Of a DNA stretch of 57,262 nt, positions 7,991 to 17,090 are shown piece by piece. The notes under the pieces are model-generated. The model was not told the origin of the DNA. It ran no database searches and worked only from the letters and a program-made list of their open reading frames with translations. This DNA comes from Burkholderiales bacterium. Its GTDB lineage: Bacteria; Pseudomonadota; Gammaproteobacteria; Burkholderiales; SG8-41. Position 1 is the stretch's first letter. Every line of letters starts with the position of its first letter. The stretch lies in contig DATAJS010000012.1 in NCBI GenBank assembly GCA_036262035.1, positions 1 to 57,262 of the forward strand. Reading direction: 5' to 3'. A program made the translations under genes and the position numbers.

Positions 7991-8187
7991 CGCCGCGTCA
8001 CCCGCGGCACTTCTTCCCCGCCCCGCTTCGATTCTCCTGTTGTCTCGCGCATCGCGCACAGCTATGCTGCATCGTTCATATTTCAAATCCCTTCCAGGGA
8101 GGTGAGGCCGGACACAGCGCATACCCACAGTCGACCTTAAGAAGCGTTCGCTCGAGATCCAATACCAAGCTTGCAGAGGAGATCGTC

Positions 8188-8829
8188 ATGACAAGGCCTT
8201 TCCGCTTCGCAACGCTCGCATCGATTCCGGCAGCCGTCTTCGCTATCGCGGCGGTATGTCCGGCGTATGCCGCCGATAACGACAACGACAAATTCAAGGT
8301 CGACCCCGGCGTGTTCATCGGCAAAGCCGGTGACTGCGGGCCCACACCCGGCAGCAGGATCGTGGGAGCTGCGTGGGTGAAGGACATGGGGCTGCCCGAT
8401 ACGCACGGCATCGACAGCGAAGCGCTGATCCTCTCGAAGAACGGAGCGACGGCGGACTGCTCGGCGGCCGGCGCGAGTCTCAAGGGCGTGAAGGGAATCA
8501 CGCTCACCGAGATCGGCTTCGACATCCGCAACGGCGGTCATTGCGGCGCCGGCGCACCGCGCTTCAACGTGCAGGCGACCGACGGGTTCCACTTCCTCGG
8601 CGGCTGCGCGAACGCGACGCAGACACCGAACACGCCGCAGGCAGGCTGGACCCGCGTGCGCATCGATCCGAGCAATCCCGCGCAGGCCTTCCCGCCGATC
8701 GCACCCGGCGCGAAGATCATCAGCATCGACATCGTGTTCGATGAAGGCGTCGACACCGGTCCCGACTTCTCGGGTATCGCGGTCCTCGACAACATCGACG
8801 TGAACGGCGTCCTCGTCGGTCGCAGATAA
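8188..8829 (+). CDS. Secreted protein of unknown function
   Basis: The 213-residue protein has an N-terminal signal peptide (residues 1-27, ending A-Y-A-A) preceded by a strong GAGGAGA ribosome-binding site. The mature part contains four Cys residues spaced to form disulfides, is rich in Gly, Asp and Asn, and looks beta-structured (T-L-T-E-I-G-F-D-I-R, K-I-I-S-I-D-I-V-F-D). These point to a periplasmic or extracellular beta-sandwich. It stands alone between a PhnD-like gene and a convergent oxidoreductase. No family was recognised. Confidence 0.8.
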   Translation: MTRPFRFATLASIPAAVFAIAAVCPAYAADNDNDKFKVDPGVFIGKAGDCGPTPGSRIVGAAWVKDMGLPDTHGIDSEALILSKNGATADCSAAGASLKGVKGITLTEIGFDIRNGGHCGAGAPRFNVQATDGFHFLGGCANATQTPNTPQAGWTRVRIDPSNPAQAFPPIAPGAKIISIDIVFDEGVDTGPDFSGIAVLDNIDVNGVLVGRR

Positions 8830-8882
8830 GTCGTAGCGCCGGGAGGCGCATAAGCACGCCGTTGCACGGGGAGGTGCGGCCT

Positions 8883-10127
8883 TCAGGCCGCACCGACCAG
8901 CGGCGTGGATCTTTCCGCGCCCCACATCAGGTAGTCGATCAACTCCTTCACCGGCCGTATGGCGTCGCCGAACGGCAGCGGCTCCGAGCCGCGGAAGAAC
9001 AGACCTTTCTTCACGTCTCCCCTGAGCGCGTAGCCGAGCCTCGTCAGGATGCAGAACTGGCCTGCGCTCCCGAGGCCGTCGCGCAGACCGCAAACCGTGA
9101 GGCAGCCCGCGCCGGGCACGCAACGCCGCGGGTCGGCTTTGGCGTTACGCTGGAGCGCCGCCTCGCGCTTCAGATAGCTGGACAGCCACGGCGTTCGCAC
9201 CGCTCGTGCCGGCAGTCCGGCGACGCTCATGAACGTCACGAGATCTTCCGCCCTGGCATTCGCGAGCACGCGCTTGAAGTCGAGCGCCGCGTCACCCTCC
9301 TCGGTCACGGCGAACGCGGTGCCCACCTGCACCGCCGCAGCGCCGGCTGCGAGCGCCGCACGCAGCTTTTCGTGCGTGCCGATGCCGCCGCCCACGATCA
9401 CCGGTATGCGCTCGCGCTCGACACCGAGGTCCTTCAGCAGCGCGAAGATGCCTTCGAGCGCCGGCACGAAATCGAAACGCGGATCGTCTAACTCGGAAAG
9501 ACGCGTCGCGCCGAGGTGTCCGCCGGCGTACCGCGGATGCTCGATCACGATCGCGTCGGGCAGACGCTTCTTGCGCATCCACTTCCTGATCACGACCCCG
9601 GCGCCGCGCGCGTCGGAAAGGATGGGAATCAGCGCGACGTCGGGAAAATCGGCGGCGAGATCGGGCAGGTCGAGCGGCAGCCCCGCGCCCATCACGATCG
9701 CGTGCGCTCCGCTTTCGCACGCCTGGCGCACGTACCCGGCGTACAGCCCGACCGCTTTCATCACGTTCACCGCGACCGCGCCGCGGCCCTGCGCGAGCGC
9801 GAGCGCGGCGGCGACTTCACGGTCGAGCGCGATCAGGTTGACCGCGTCGATCGTCGCCTTGTCGCGAGTGCCTTCCGATCGCTCGAGCAGGTCCGGATGA
9901 TGCTGTCGCAGATCCACGCTCGAGATCGTGCCCATCGCACCGAGCGCGGCCACGCTCCCGGCAAGCCGATGTGCCGAGATGCCGATGCCCATGCCGCCCT
10001 GAACGACGGGCAGCAGGGTACGCCCCCTGAGCTTCCAATGGGAAAGGTTCGAGATACTGATGGCGTGTCCTTTGCTGGATAATCGGTGAGTGTGGCCGCA
10101 CGCTCGCGCCGCGTCTTTGATAAGCAT
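8883..10127 (-). CDS. Nitronate monooxygenase / 2-nitropropane dioxygenase family flavoprotein
   Basis: The 414-residue protein has the FMN TIM-barrel signature V-V-Q-G-G-M-G-I-G-I-S, the catalytic-His motif Y-A-G-G-H-L-G and the phosphate-binding G-G-G-I-G-T-H-E-K. Enzymes of this family oxidise nitronates or act as related FMN reductases in the cytosol. A C-terminal extension holds a cysteine cluster (C-x5-C-x3-C-x12-C) and G-L-F-F-R-G-S, known in one long subgroup. The start is unsure: ATG at 10127 adds about 30 residues before the conserved barrel, and TTG at 10139 would overlap the divergent mnmC start. The two genes share a very compact divergent promoter region. Confidence 0.87.
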   Translation of the reverse strand: MLIKDAARACGHTHRLSSKGHAISISNLSHWKLRGRTLLPVVQGGMGIGISAHRLAGSVAALGAMGTISSVDLRQHHPDLLERSEGTRDKATIDAVNLIALDREVAAALALAQGRGAVAVNVMKAVGLYAGYVRQACESGAHAIVMGAGLPLDLPDLAADFPDVALIPILSDARGAGVVIRKWMRKKRLPDAIVIEHPRYAGGHLGATRLSELDDPRFDFVPALEGIFALLKDLGVERERIPVIVGGGIGTHEKLRAALAAGAAAVQVGTAFAVTEEGDAALDFKRVLANARAEDLVTFMSVAGLPARAVRTPWLSSYLKREAALQRNAKADPRRCVPGAGCLTVCGLRDGLGSAGQFCILTRLGYALRGDVKKGLFFRGSEPLPFGDAIRPVKELIDYLMWGAERSTPLVGAA

Positions 10128-10138
10128 CAACCGTTGCA

Positions 10139-12055
10139 ATGAGCATCGAACCCGCCGATCTCGCGTACGACGCGAGCGGCACGCCCTACTCGACGCGGTA
10201 CGGCGACGTCTATCACAGCAGCGATTCCGGCCCCGGGCAGGCTCGGCATGTCTTCATCGACGGCAACGATCTGCCGCGACGCTGGGCCGGCGCGCGGGTG
10301 TTCACCATCGTCGAGACCGGTTTCGGCATCGGACTGAACTTCCTGTCGACGTGGCGCGCGTGGCTGGACGATCCGCAGCGCTGCGAGCATCTCCATTTCG
10401 TGTCGGTCGAGAAACATCCGCCGGCGCGCGATGCGCTCGCTCGCGTGCACGCGAGCTATGCCGAGCTCGAGCCGCTCGCGCGTGAATTGCGGGATGCGTG
10501 GCCGCTGCTCGTGCCGGGCCTGCACCGGCTGCACTTCGAGCGCGGGCGCGTGACGCTCACGCTCGCGTTCGGCGACGCGTCGGAGATCGTGCCGAAGCTC
10601 GCCGCACGCGCCGATGCGATCTATCTCGACGGCTTCGCGCCGCTGCGCAATCCGGAGATGTGGTCGGCGCAGCTCATGAAAGCGCTCGGCCGCCTCTCGC
10701 AGCCGGGCACCACCCTCGCGACGTACTCCACCGCCGCCGCCGTGCGCGAGCATCTCGAAGCGGCGGGCTTCGCGATCGAGAAGCGGCCGGGATTCGCACG
10801 CAAGCGCGAGATGCTCGCGGGACGGTACGCGCCGCGCTGGCCGGCGGCGCGCAAGGCGCTCACCGCGCCTGCACGGCACGCCATCGTGATCGGTGCGGGC
10901 CTCGCCGGCGCGGCGGTCTGCGAGCGCCTGTCGGCGCGCGGCTGGCGCGTGGACCTGCTCGAAGCCAGGCCTCCCGCTTCGGATCCTGCGCAGCTCAGAT
11001 TCGCCGGCGCTTTCCATCCGCACATCTCGGCCGACGACGCGCTGCGCTCGCGCGCGTCACGCGGGGGCTTCCTCTATTCGCTCGCGCGCTGGGATACGCT
11101 GGAGAGCGGACTCGAGTGGGGCCGCTGCGGGCTCATCCACGTCGGGTCCGATCGCGATCAGGACAGGCGCTTCGCCGAAGCCAGCGCGGCGCTCGCTTAC
11201 CCGGCCGAGTACGCACGCTACGTCACGCTCGACGAGGCCGAAGCGCTGGCCGGATGCCGGCTGCGCAGCGGCGGCTGGTGGCTGCCGCTCGGCGGCTGGA
11301 TGCGCGTTCAGTCGCTCGTCGATGCGCAGCTCGCGGCGTGCGGCGATGGCGTCACGGCGCGCTACGGCGTCGCCGTCGAATCGATACGCGCGGCCGACGA
11401 CGGCTGGCGCGCCCTGGCCGAAGACGGCTCGGTCCTCGCGAGCGCGCCGGTGATGGTGCTCGCGAACTCTTCGGACGCGCAACGCCTCGCGTCGTTCGGT
11501 GACGCGCTCGCGCGCGTGCGCGGCCAGATCACGTACGTGCCCTCGGATCGCACCGTGGCGCCGCACACGGTGGTGACGGGGCGCGGCTACGTGCTTCCCG
11601 CGAGCGGCGGCATCGTGGTTGCCGGCAGCACCTACGACGGCAGTGCATCCGATCCGCGGCCGCGGGCGAGCGGGCATGCCACCAATCTCGCGCATCTCAC
11701 GCGCCTCCTGCCCGATGCGCCCCACGATCTCGATCCCGCGACGCTGGAAGGCGCCGTCGGCTTTCGCTGCGCGGCGCCCGATCGCATGCCGGTGATCGGC
11801 GCGTTGCCCGATATGGATGCAGCACGCGCCATGAAAGCGGAGGCCGGCTCGCTACGGCTCGGAGACATCCCTCGGCTGCCGGGGCTTTACAGCGTCACCG
11901 GCTTCGCCTCGCGCGGGCTCACGTGGGCGTCGCTCGCGGCGGAGACGCTCGCGAGCCGGCTCGAAGGCGAGCCGCTGCCGGTGGAATCGGATATCGCCGA
12001 CGCGCTCGATCCGGCGCGCTTCGTGCTGCGGCGGTTGCGCCGCGGCAGGCTGTGA
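10139..12055 (+). CDS. mnmC: Bifunctional tRNA U34 modification enzyme MnmC
   Basis: The 638-residue protein has both MnmC domains: an N-terminal SAM-dependent methyltransferase (about residues 1-240, with E-T-G-F-G-I-G-L-N-F) and a C-terminal FAD oxidoreductase (dinucleotide motif I-G-A-G-L-A-G at about 249, final motif Y-S-V-T-G-F-A-S-R-G-L-T-W). The enzyme converts cmnm5s2U34 to mnm5s2U34 in tRNA. Length and domain order are normal, so this copy looks functional. A second, diverged copy of its last 100 codons lies 1 kb downstream, which marks the 3' end as a site of past insertion. Confidence 0.95.
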   Translation: MSIEPADLAYDASGTPYSTRYGDVYHSSDSGPGQARHVFIDGNDLPRRWAGARVFTIVETGFGIGLNFLSTWRAWLDDPQRCEHLHFVSVEKHPPARDALARVHASYAELEPLARELRDAWPLLVPGLHRLHFERGRVTLTLAFGDASEIVPKLAARADAIYLDGFAPLRNPEMWSAQLMKALGRLSQPGTTLATYSTAAAVREHLEAAGFAIEKRPGFARKREMLAGRYAPRWPAARKALTAPARHAIVIGAGLAGAAVCERLSARGWRVDLLEARPPASDPAQLRFAGAFHPHISADDALRSRASRGGFLYSLARWDTLESGLEWGRCGLIHVGSDRDQDRRFAEASAALAYPAEYARYVTLDEAEALAGCRLRSGGWWLPLGGWMRVQSLVDAQLAACGDGVTARYGVAVESIRAADDGWRALAEDGSVLASAPVMVLANSSDAQRLASFGDALARVRGQITYVPSDRTVAPHTVVTGRGYVLPASGGIVVAGSTYDGSASDPRPRASGHATNLAHLTRLLPDAPHDLDPATLEGAVGFRCAAPDRMPVIGALPDMDAARAMKAEAGSLRLGDIPRLPGLYSVTGFASRGLTWASLAAETLASRLEGEPLPVESDIADALDPARFVLRRLRRGRL

Positions 12056-12078
12056 CCTTTAAAAGCAGGAGAAGCCGA

Positions 12079-12114
12079 GTAGGGTGCGTTAGGCGCAGCG
12101 CGCCGTAACGCACC
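12079..12114. repeat. GTGCGTTA hairpin repeat, copy A
   Basis: GTAGGGTGCGTTA and TAACGCACC are inverted arms around GGCGCAGCGCGCCG. The same element, inverted, lies at 31229-31261. It sits just after the mnmC stop and may act as a transcript-end hairpin, although no T-run follows. Confidence 0.65.
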
Positions 12115-12462
12115 GCCGAGACCTCACGGACGATGACCGCACATTTCATCATCGCATCGACGCGTTTGTTGCTCAAAGCAGCGTGATCACCAGCCCGATC
12201 GTTGCCATGAAGCTTGCCAACGCCAACGCGCCCACTACGCGTAGGATCCGGGTGTTCATCCGAGTGTCGTCAAGGCTAAGCTGCAGGCGCGTGTCCATAC
12301 GAAGTCGACTCCGCCGGTTCTCGAACTATTAACGGCGGCAACGGCGAACGCTTGAGCTGTGCACTGATGGCTCGAAATGAAGGACCGTCTGACGATCTAC
12401 GGCCACGAAAAAGCGGGTAGCGCCCGACTCCAGACCGACGAGCCGCGCCGCCAGTCGATCGG
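12115..12462. other. Gene-free stretch after mnmC
   Basis: Only short overlapping frames without family features occur here. It appears to be decayed sequence leading into the DNA ligase relic. No regulatory signal was recognised. Confidence 0.5.
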
Positions 12463-12684
12463 GACTTCGTGGCCGGCGGCGAACTCGTTGTGCTCGATGA
12501 GCAAGGCCGGCCGATTTGGGAGCGTCTAAAGGCGCGGTACGCGGTGAAGAGCACGGCACGGGCGCGGCGGCCTGCCGCGGGGCGATCCGGCGGCGCTCTT
12601 TGCCTTTGATCTGCTGTGGCCCGACGGACGGACTTCCGGATGCGGCCGCTTCTCGAGCGCAAGGCTGCGCTCTATCACGAATCC
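12463..12684 (+). pseudogene. ATP-dependent DNA ligase relic
   Basis: Three pieces in successive frames match the catalytic core of LigD-type ATP-dependent ligases: D-F-V-A-G-G-E-L-V-V-L-D-E-Q-G-R-P, then A-L-F-A-F-D-L-L-W-P-D-G-R, then R-P-L-L-E-R-K-A-A-L-Y. At least two frame changes separate them, and both the nucleotidyl-transfer Lys motif and the C-terminal OB domain are missing. This is a dead fragment of a gene that once acted in end joining or repair. Confidence 0.75.
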
Positions 12685-13098
12685 CCGACGTTAAAACTTG
12701 GGCCAGAGGCTTGTGCTTCTTGCGCAATAGCCGAAGCCGCAAATATCAATTCGCTTATGAGCGTGCTATAGATGTGCACGAACAGCTTCAGCGGCCCCGG
12801 TTCGAACTCAATGATCTGAACGTAGACCGTATTCACGTACGGCCCGCTCGACACGGCGACGGACTTGTAGGACTGGTCCTTAGATCCGCGATCGAGCACG
12901 CGGAACTCGTTCCAACCTTGGCTACGCCTCAGATCAAATCGAGGGCCGACGATCTCGCCGGTTTCTCTGCTAACCACGAACTTGGCCCCCACGTAATTCG
13001 ATTTCGCACCAGTCGAGGCCTCGGACGCCGTAACCCATTGGGCCTGCTTTACCTCGCATTCGTACTGGAAGGTTCCGGCAATAGCCGCCGGACAGACG
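12675..13098 (-). pseudogene. 5'-truncated gene of unknown function
   Basis: On the minus strand a frame reads G-T-F-Q-Y-E-C-E-V-K-Q-A-Q-W-V ... S-N-Y-V-G-A-K-F-V-V, then R-R-S-Q-G-W-N-E-F-R-V-L-D-R. This looks like a genuine compact beta-rich protein with moderate codon bias. Its first codons run into the antisense of the mnmC fragment at about 13099, so the true start and any signal peptide are lost. The last 20 residues after Y-S-T-L-I also look unnatural. It is best read as a remnant of an acquired gene cut at the recombination junction. Confidence 0.55.
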
Positions 13099-13099
13099 A

Positions 13100-13404
13100 G
13101 TGCCGTCGGCTTTCGCTGCGCGGCGCCCGACCGCATGCCGGTGATCGGCGCGATGCCGGACGTTCATGCGGCGCGCGAAATGGAAGCGAATGGCGGATCG
13201 CTGCAGCCGGACGATATCCCGCGGCTGCCGGGTATTTACAGCGTCACCGGTTTCGCGTCACGCGGCCTGACTTGGGCATCGCTGGCGGCGGAGACGCTCG
13301 CCAGCATGTTGGAAGACGAGCCCCTGCCGGTGGAGTCGGACATCGTGGAAGCGCTCGATCCCGCACGTTTCGTCTTGCGACGGTTGCGGCGCGGGCGAGC
13401 GTGA
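13100..13404 (+). pseudogene. Duplicated 3' fragment of mnmC
   Basis: This frame matches the last 100 or so codons of the intact mnmC (from A-V-G-F-R-C-A-A-P-D-R to the stop) at about four residues in five. P-R-L-P-G-I-Y-S-V-T-G-F-A-S-R-G is shared almost exactly. There is no 5' part and no methyltransferase domain, so it cannot be a functional enzyme. The divergence between copies suggests that one was brought in from a related genome rather than made by recent local duplication. Confidence 0.9.
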
Positions 13405-13449
13405 CTCGACGGCGACAGCGGCACATTCGGAGCCCGACTGAGCCGCAGC

Positions 13450-14313
13450 TCAATGCGCGAGGCGGGCGCCTACCCGCGCCCGAACTGCGCCCAGTCCCAG
13501 AAAAGCAATGCTGACAAGCATCAGCGACGTCGGTTCCGGAATCGTGGTCGGCAACGCAGAGGCCTCTGGGTAGTCCGTCCCAGATCCGGCCAGGACGCTA
13601 AAGTTCTCCTGATGCGTACCGCCCGGATCGCTGTAAACGAACAATTGCGTCAAGTCGATGGTGCTTCCGAAATCAGCCGTTCCGCTGAAGTCGTAGGCAT
13701 ACAGGCCGCCGATGTCCGACGGGCTGACGAATGCGGAGCTCGTGAGCGTCAAGCCAAATGCCACGCCATACTGGAACGGAATCAATGCTGACGTGAGCGT
13801 AGTCGGGCCCGTGAAACCCCAACTGCTCACAGGAGACCCGAGCGGCGTCTCCTCGGGAAAGGCCTTGGCGAATACGGCGAGGGTCCCCTGTGCAACAGGC
13901 CCGTCGAGAAGCGCGAGGTCCCCGGACAGTGACGTGGATCCCGTGACATCGAAGACGAGCTTCAGATATCCCGTGCCCGCGCCGCCGGTGATCGTGAGAT
14001 AGTCGCTTACGGTGCTGTCGGCGCGGGCGGCGTCGTCAAAACCGTATGTACCGCTGTTGTAACCGCTTAACGTGGCGGTAGCAAAGTTCTTCAGCATGCC
14101 GAAGTCCGTGACGGCTCTGGCGGAGCCGCTGAAGCCCGGGCCGGTCGCCGTCACAAGTCCGCTATCAGTCGGACCTGCGGTGGCCTGCTGAAAATTGGAG
14201 TTCTGCGCGCTGGTTTTAGGGTCTACTGCTGCGGAGGAAAGCAGATACGGCGCCGCTCCGACGAAGTCGCTCGCGAACAGGAGGATGACGATGGCCGCGG
14301 GTTTGATGTTCAT
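13450..14313 (-). CDS. PEP-CTERM sorting-domain exported protein
   Basis: The 287-residue product has a signal peptide (M-N-I-K-P-A-A-I-V-I-L-L-F-A-S). Its C-terminus is a PEP-CTERM tail: T-I-P-E-P-T-S-L-M-L, a hydrophobic segment, then an Arg-containing end. Such proteins are exported, cut by an exosortase at the PEP motif and usually become part of extracellular polysaccharide or biofilm matrix. The body is Ser/Thr/Gly-rich and low in Cys, as usual. The ATG at 14313 is chosen because AAGGGA precedes it and the signal peptide starts there. No exosortase is in the window. It is divergent from a LuxR-type regulator. Confidence 0.9.
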   Translation of the reverse strand: MNIKPAAIVILLFASDFVGAAPYLLSSAAVDPKTSAQNSNFQQATAGPTDSGLVTATGPGFSGSARAVTDFGMLKNFATATLSGYNSGTYGFDDAARADSTVSDYLTITGGAGTGYLKLVFDVTGSTSLSGDLALLDGPVAQGTLAVFAKAFPEETPLGSPVSSWGFTGPTTLTSALIPFQYGVAFGLTLTSSAFVSPSDIGGLYAYDFSGTADFGSTIDLTQLFVYSDPGGTHQENFSVLAGSGTDYPEASALPTTIPEPTSLMLVSIAFLGLGAVRARVGARLAH

Positions 14314-14659
14314 GCAGAGTCCCTTTGTGTTGTTTTGATGTGCGTATGAACCGTCGTTGACCGCAAGAACCACGCCAGCAACGAGGAACCCGACTGCTTC
14401 ACTGCGGCGACAGACATGCTGCTCGTCTCGCGGTCTGCGGTGCGTGTAAATGCCACCGACTGCCGGAAAATGGCATGTGCTGGCGAAGTCATCGCGCTCG
14501 GCGCAACGCGTATGCTTTTTTGCGAGCTAAAACAGTGGATGGGCGTTGTTTGATGCGATGCCGGACACGATAGGCCGCCATGTCGAGGCGTTTGCCGGCC
14601 GTTAAACATGCCGTCTCTCTCAAATGGTAGAAGTCCCACGGTGCCCGAACGGAGCAGTT
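14314..14659. promoter_or_regulatory. Intergenic region between divergent PEP-CTERM and LuxR genes
   Basis: This 346-bp gap lies between divergent starts and has lower GC than the flanks. It should contain the promoters of both genes. Apart from AAGGGA (14318-14323 region, minus strand) and GGAG before 14660, no defined site was recognised. Confidence 0.4.
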
Positions 14660-15823
14660 ATGACGCGTGCCTGGAATTCACAGCTCGACCCATTGATAAA
14701 TCGGCTGTATGACGCCGCGATCGACGAATCCTTATGGACCGGGATGGCGGCAGAGATTGCCACGGCGTTCCGTTCTACCAGCGCGGTTCTAAAAGCGCAC
14801 GGAGCCGGGAATCACATCGAGCTTGTGGAGGTGACCGAAAATCTCGCCGTCCCGCAAAAAGACACTGCCTGGGCCGATCATTGGCACAAGAATGACCTAT
14901 GGGTGGAACGGTCGGCCGCTTTCGGGCTGAACCGCGTGGTTACGAGTGACCATTTGCTCCCGGATGCGGAATTCGCAAAGACGGGGTTCTACCAAGATTG
15001 GGTGCGCCGGCTGGGCATCTATCACATGATCGGCGCCGTGTTCCCCTTGGCGCGCGACACCATGGGTGTCATCGGTATTCATCGGCCGCAAAGCGGCGGC
15101 GCATACACAGGCGATGATGAAATCTTGATGGAACGATTTCTTCCGCACGTCAGGCGCGCGCTTCGCCTGCGCAGCCAACTGGCGGAGGCGTCATTGGTCC
15201 GCACGGCATCCCTCGAGGCGCTCGATCGCATCGACACCGCTGTGCTCGTGTTAAACACCAGCGGACACGTGTTATACGCGAACGGATTGGCGGAGGAGAT
15301 TTTGCGCGCATCATCGGCAGTAAGCGTGTGCAACGGCAAGCTGACCTGCTCCACTTCCAAGCTGCAGGCGGAACTCATGAGGCAGGTAGAAGAAGCCTGC
15401 ACAGAACGTGACCGCGTTTCGCAGGCACCGCGCGCGGCCATGTTGATTCATCGCTATCCGCGTTTACCGCTGACCTTGCTGGTCAGCCCTCTATCCGGGC
15501 GATGGCAGCGTTCGGACACAATCGGTCCTGCCGCGATCGTATTCATCAAGGATCCGGAGCAGGCCGGGCTTGCTCTGGAAACGCTGCGCGAGCTGTTCGG
15601 CCTTACTCGGACGGAGGCGGCTATCGCAGCCGCTTTGGCGGAAGGAAAGGACCTGACAGAAATTGCCGCAACGTTTCAGATCGGCATCGGCACCGTACGG
15701 TCGCACTTGAAAAAGATGCTCACGAAGACCGGAACCCATCGCCAAGCGCAGATTGTCGCGCTGTTTGCACGCAGCGTGGCAACCGTGGTGCGAACAGCGA
15801 AGCATCCAGCGCCTCAGCGGTAG
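14660..15823 (+). CDS. LuxR-family transcriptional regulator
   Basis: The 387-residue protein ends in a LuxR helix-turn-helix (about residues 315-375): L-T-R-T-E-A-A-I-A-A-A-L-A-E-G-K, then I-G-T-V-R-S-H-L-K-K-M-L-T-K-T-G. The N-terminal 200 residues resemble a GAF/PAS-like sensor region, not an acyl-homoserine-lactone domain, and no receiver domain is present. ATG at 14660 has GGAG upstream; an in-frame ATG at 14624 is less well placed. The gene is divergent from the PEP-CTERM gene, so control of that exported matrix protein is a reasonable guess. Moderate GC sets both genes apart from the following ones. Confidence 0.88.
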   Translation: MTRAWNSQLDPLINRLYDAAIDESLWTGMAAEIATAFRSTSAVLKAHGAGNHIELVEVTENLAVPQKDTAWADHWHKNDLWVERSAAFGLNRVVTSDHLLPDAEFAKTGFYQDWVRRLGIYHMIGAVFPLARDTMGVIGIHRPQSGGAYTGDDEILMERFLPHVRRALRLRSQLAEASLVRTASLEALDRIDTAVLVLNTSGHVLYANGLAEEILRASSAVSVCNGKLTCSTSKLQAELMRQVEEACTERDRVSQAPRAAMLIHRYPRLPLTLLVSPLSGRWQRSDTIGPAAIVFIKDPEQAGLALETLRELFGLTRTEAAIAAALAEGKDLTEIAATFQIGIGTVRSHLKKMLTKTGTHRQAQIVALFARSVATVVRTAKHPAPQR

Positions 15824-15968
15824 AGGTGGAAGTTGCGCGGATGGCCGCCGCTCGCGGACCGCAAAGCGATCGGCAGCGGAGCAAGGGAGCGTCCGGAGCT
15901 TCGACGCATCGTTTGCCCTCGTGTGCCTTCTTTTGTATGCGTCCTTGTTTTGCCCCGCTTTTGAAGCC

Positions 15969-16739
15969 TCACACATCGAGACGGATCCACACCGGCGCAT
16001 GATCGCTCGCCTTCTCGCGGCCGCGGAACTCGACATCGACCTCCGCCGCTTCGAGCCGCGGCGCGAGCGCCGGATTCACGAGCAGGAAGTCCATGCGAAA
16101 GCCCGCGTTGCGCGCGAAATACGCGTGATTCACCCAGAACGTATAGATGCGCGTCTTCGGGTGCAGGCGCCGCGTGGAATCGATCCAGCCTTGCGCGAGC
16201 AGCCGCTCGTACGCCGCGCGCGATTCCGGCTGCATCACCGCGTCCTCGCGCCACGCCCAGGCGTTGTAGATGTCGGAGTTGGTCGGCACCACGTTGAAAT
16301 CGCCGGCGAGCACGGCCGGCACGTCGGCGTCAACCAGCGTTTGCGCGTGCGCGATCAACCGCTCGAACCACGCGAGCTTGTAATCGAACTTCGGTCCCGG
16401 CTGCGGGTTGCCGTTCGGCAGGTAGATCGAGGCGACGCGCAAGCCCTGCACGCCGGCTTCGAGATAGCGCGACTGCCCGTCGCTCGAATCGCCCGGCAGG
16501 CCGCGGCGCACTTCGACGGGCCTTTCGCCTTTCGCGAGTATCGCGACGCCGTGGTGCGAGCGCTGCCCATGCCAGATCGCGCCGTAGCCGGCGGCCTCGA
16601 AGGCGAGCGCGGGAAACTTCTCGTCGCTGGTCTTGATCTCCTGCAGGCAGACGACGTCCGGAGCGGTCTCCGCAAGCCAGTCGAGGATGCGCGGCAGCCG
16701 GCCGTTGACGCCGTTGACGTTGTACGTCGCGACTTTCAA
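15969..16739 (-). CDS. xth: Exodeoxyribonuclease III
   Basis: The 256-residue protein is a typical exonuclease III/AP endonuclease of the EEP fold. It has N-V-N-G-V near the N-terminus, the metal-binding Glu in C-L-Q-E-I-K, A-G-D-F-N-V-V-P (catalytic Asp and Asn), R-M-D-F-L-L, and the final S-D-H-A-P-V. It acts in base-excision repair, cutting at abasic sites and trimming 3' ends in the cytosol. Length and all active-site motifs are normal. Confidence 0.95.
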   Translation of the reverse strand: MKVATYNVNGVNGRLPRILDWLAETAPDVVCLQEIKTSDEKFPALAFEAAGYGAIWHGQRSHHGVAILAKGERPVEVRRGLPGDSSDGQSRYLEAGVQGLRVASIYLPNGNPQPGPKFDYKLAWFERLIAHAQTLVDADVPAVLAGDFNVVPTNSDIYNAWAWREDAVMQPESRAAYERLLAQGWIDSTRRLHPKTRIYTFWVNHAYFARNAGFRMDFLLVNPALAPRLEAAEVDVEFRGREKASDHAPVWIRLDV

Positions 16740-16790
16740 CTCGGGATCGGTCGCGGATTGCCGCCCGGGAATTTCGGCACGCGCGGCGCG

Positions 16791-17003
16791 TCAGCCCGAG
16801 CGATCCCAGGCCGCCGGCGCGGAAAGAATGGCGTCGAGCGACGCGATCTGCCGGGTCATCTCGTCGACCGCTTCCAGCAGGCGCAGCTCGCCGTCTCCAT
16901 CGCCTTTGCCCGCTGCGACCGCAGCCTCGTCCAGTAAACCGAGCCGACGCCTGACCAGCCGGGTCCGTGCGTTCCGGATTGCACTGCGCTTAGCCAGAGT
17001 CAT
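16791..17003 (-). CDS. Small basic protein of unknown function
   Basis: The 70-residue frame starts M-T-L-A-K-R-S-A-I-R-N-A-R-T-R-L-V-R-R-R and continues with a mostly helical acidic stretch. It lies 51 bp upstream of the exonuclease III start on the same strand, so it may share that transcript. The basic N-terminus could bind nucleic acid. There is no strong ribosome-binding site and no family match, so it might be a chance frame. Confidence 0.45.
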   Translation of the reverse strand: MTLAKRSAIRNARTRLVRRRLGLLDEAAVAAGKGDGDGELRLLEAVDEMTRQIASLDAILSAPAAWDRSG

Positions 17004-17090
17004 CGATCCCCGTCGTGCACTGTGAAAAATTTACAGCGCGCGATTGTCGCAAAAACAATGCCGACGGGATATAGCTTGCGCGCGGGCCGA

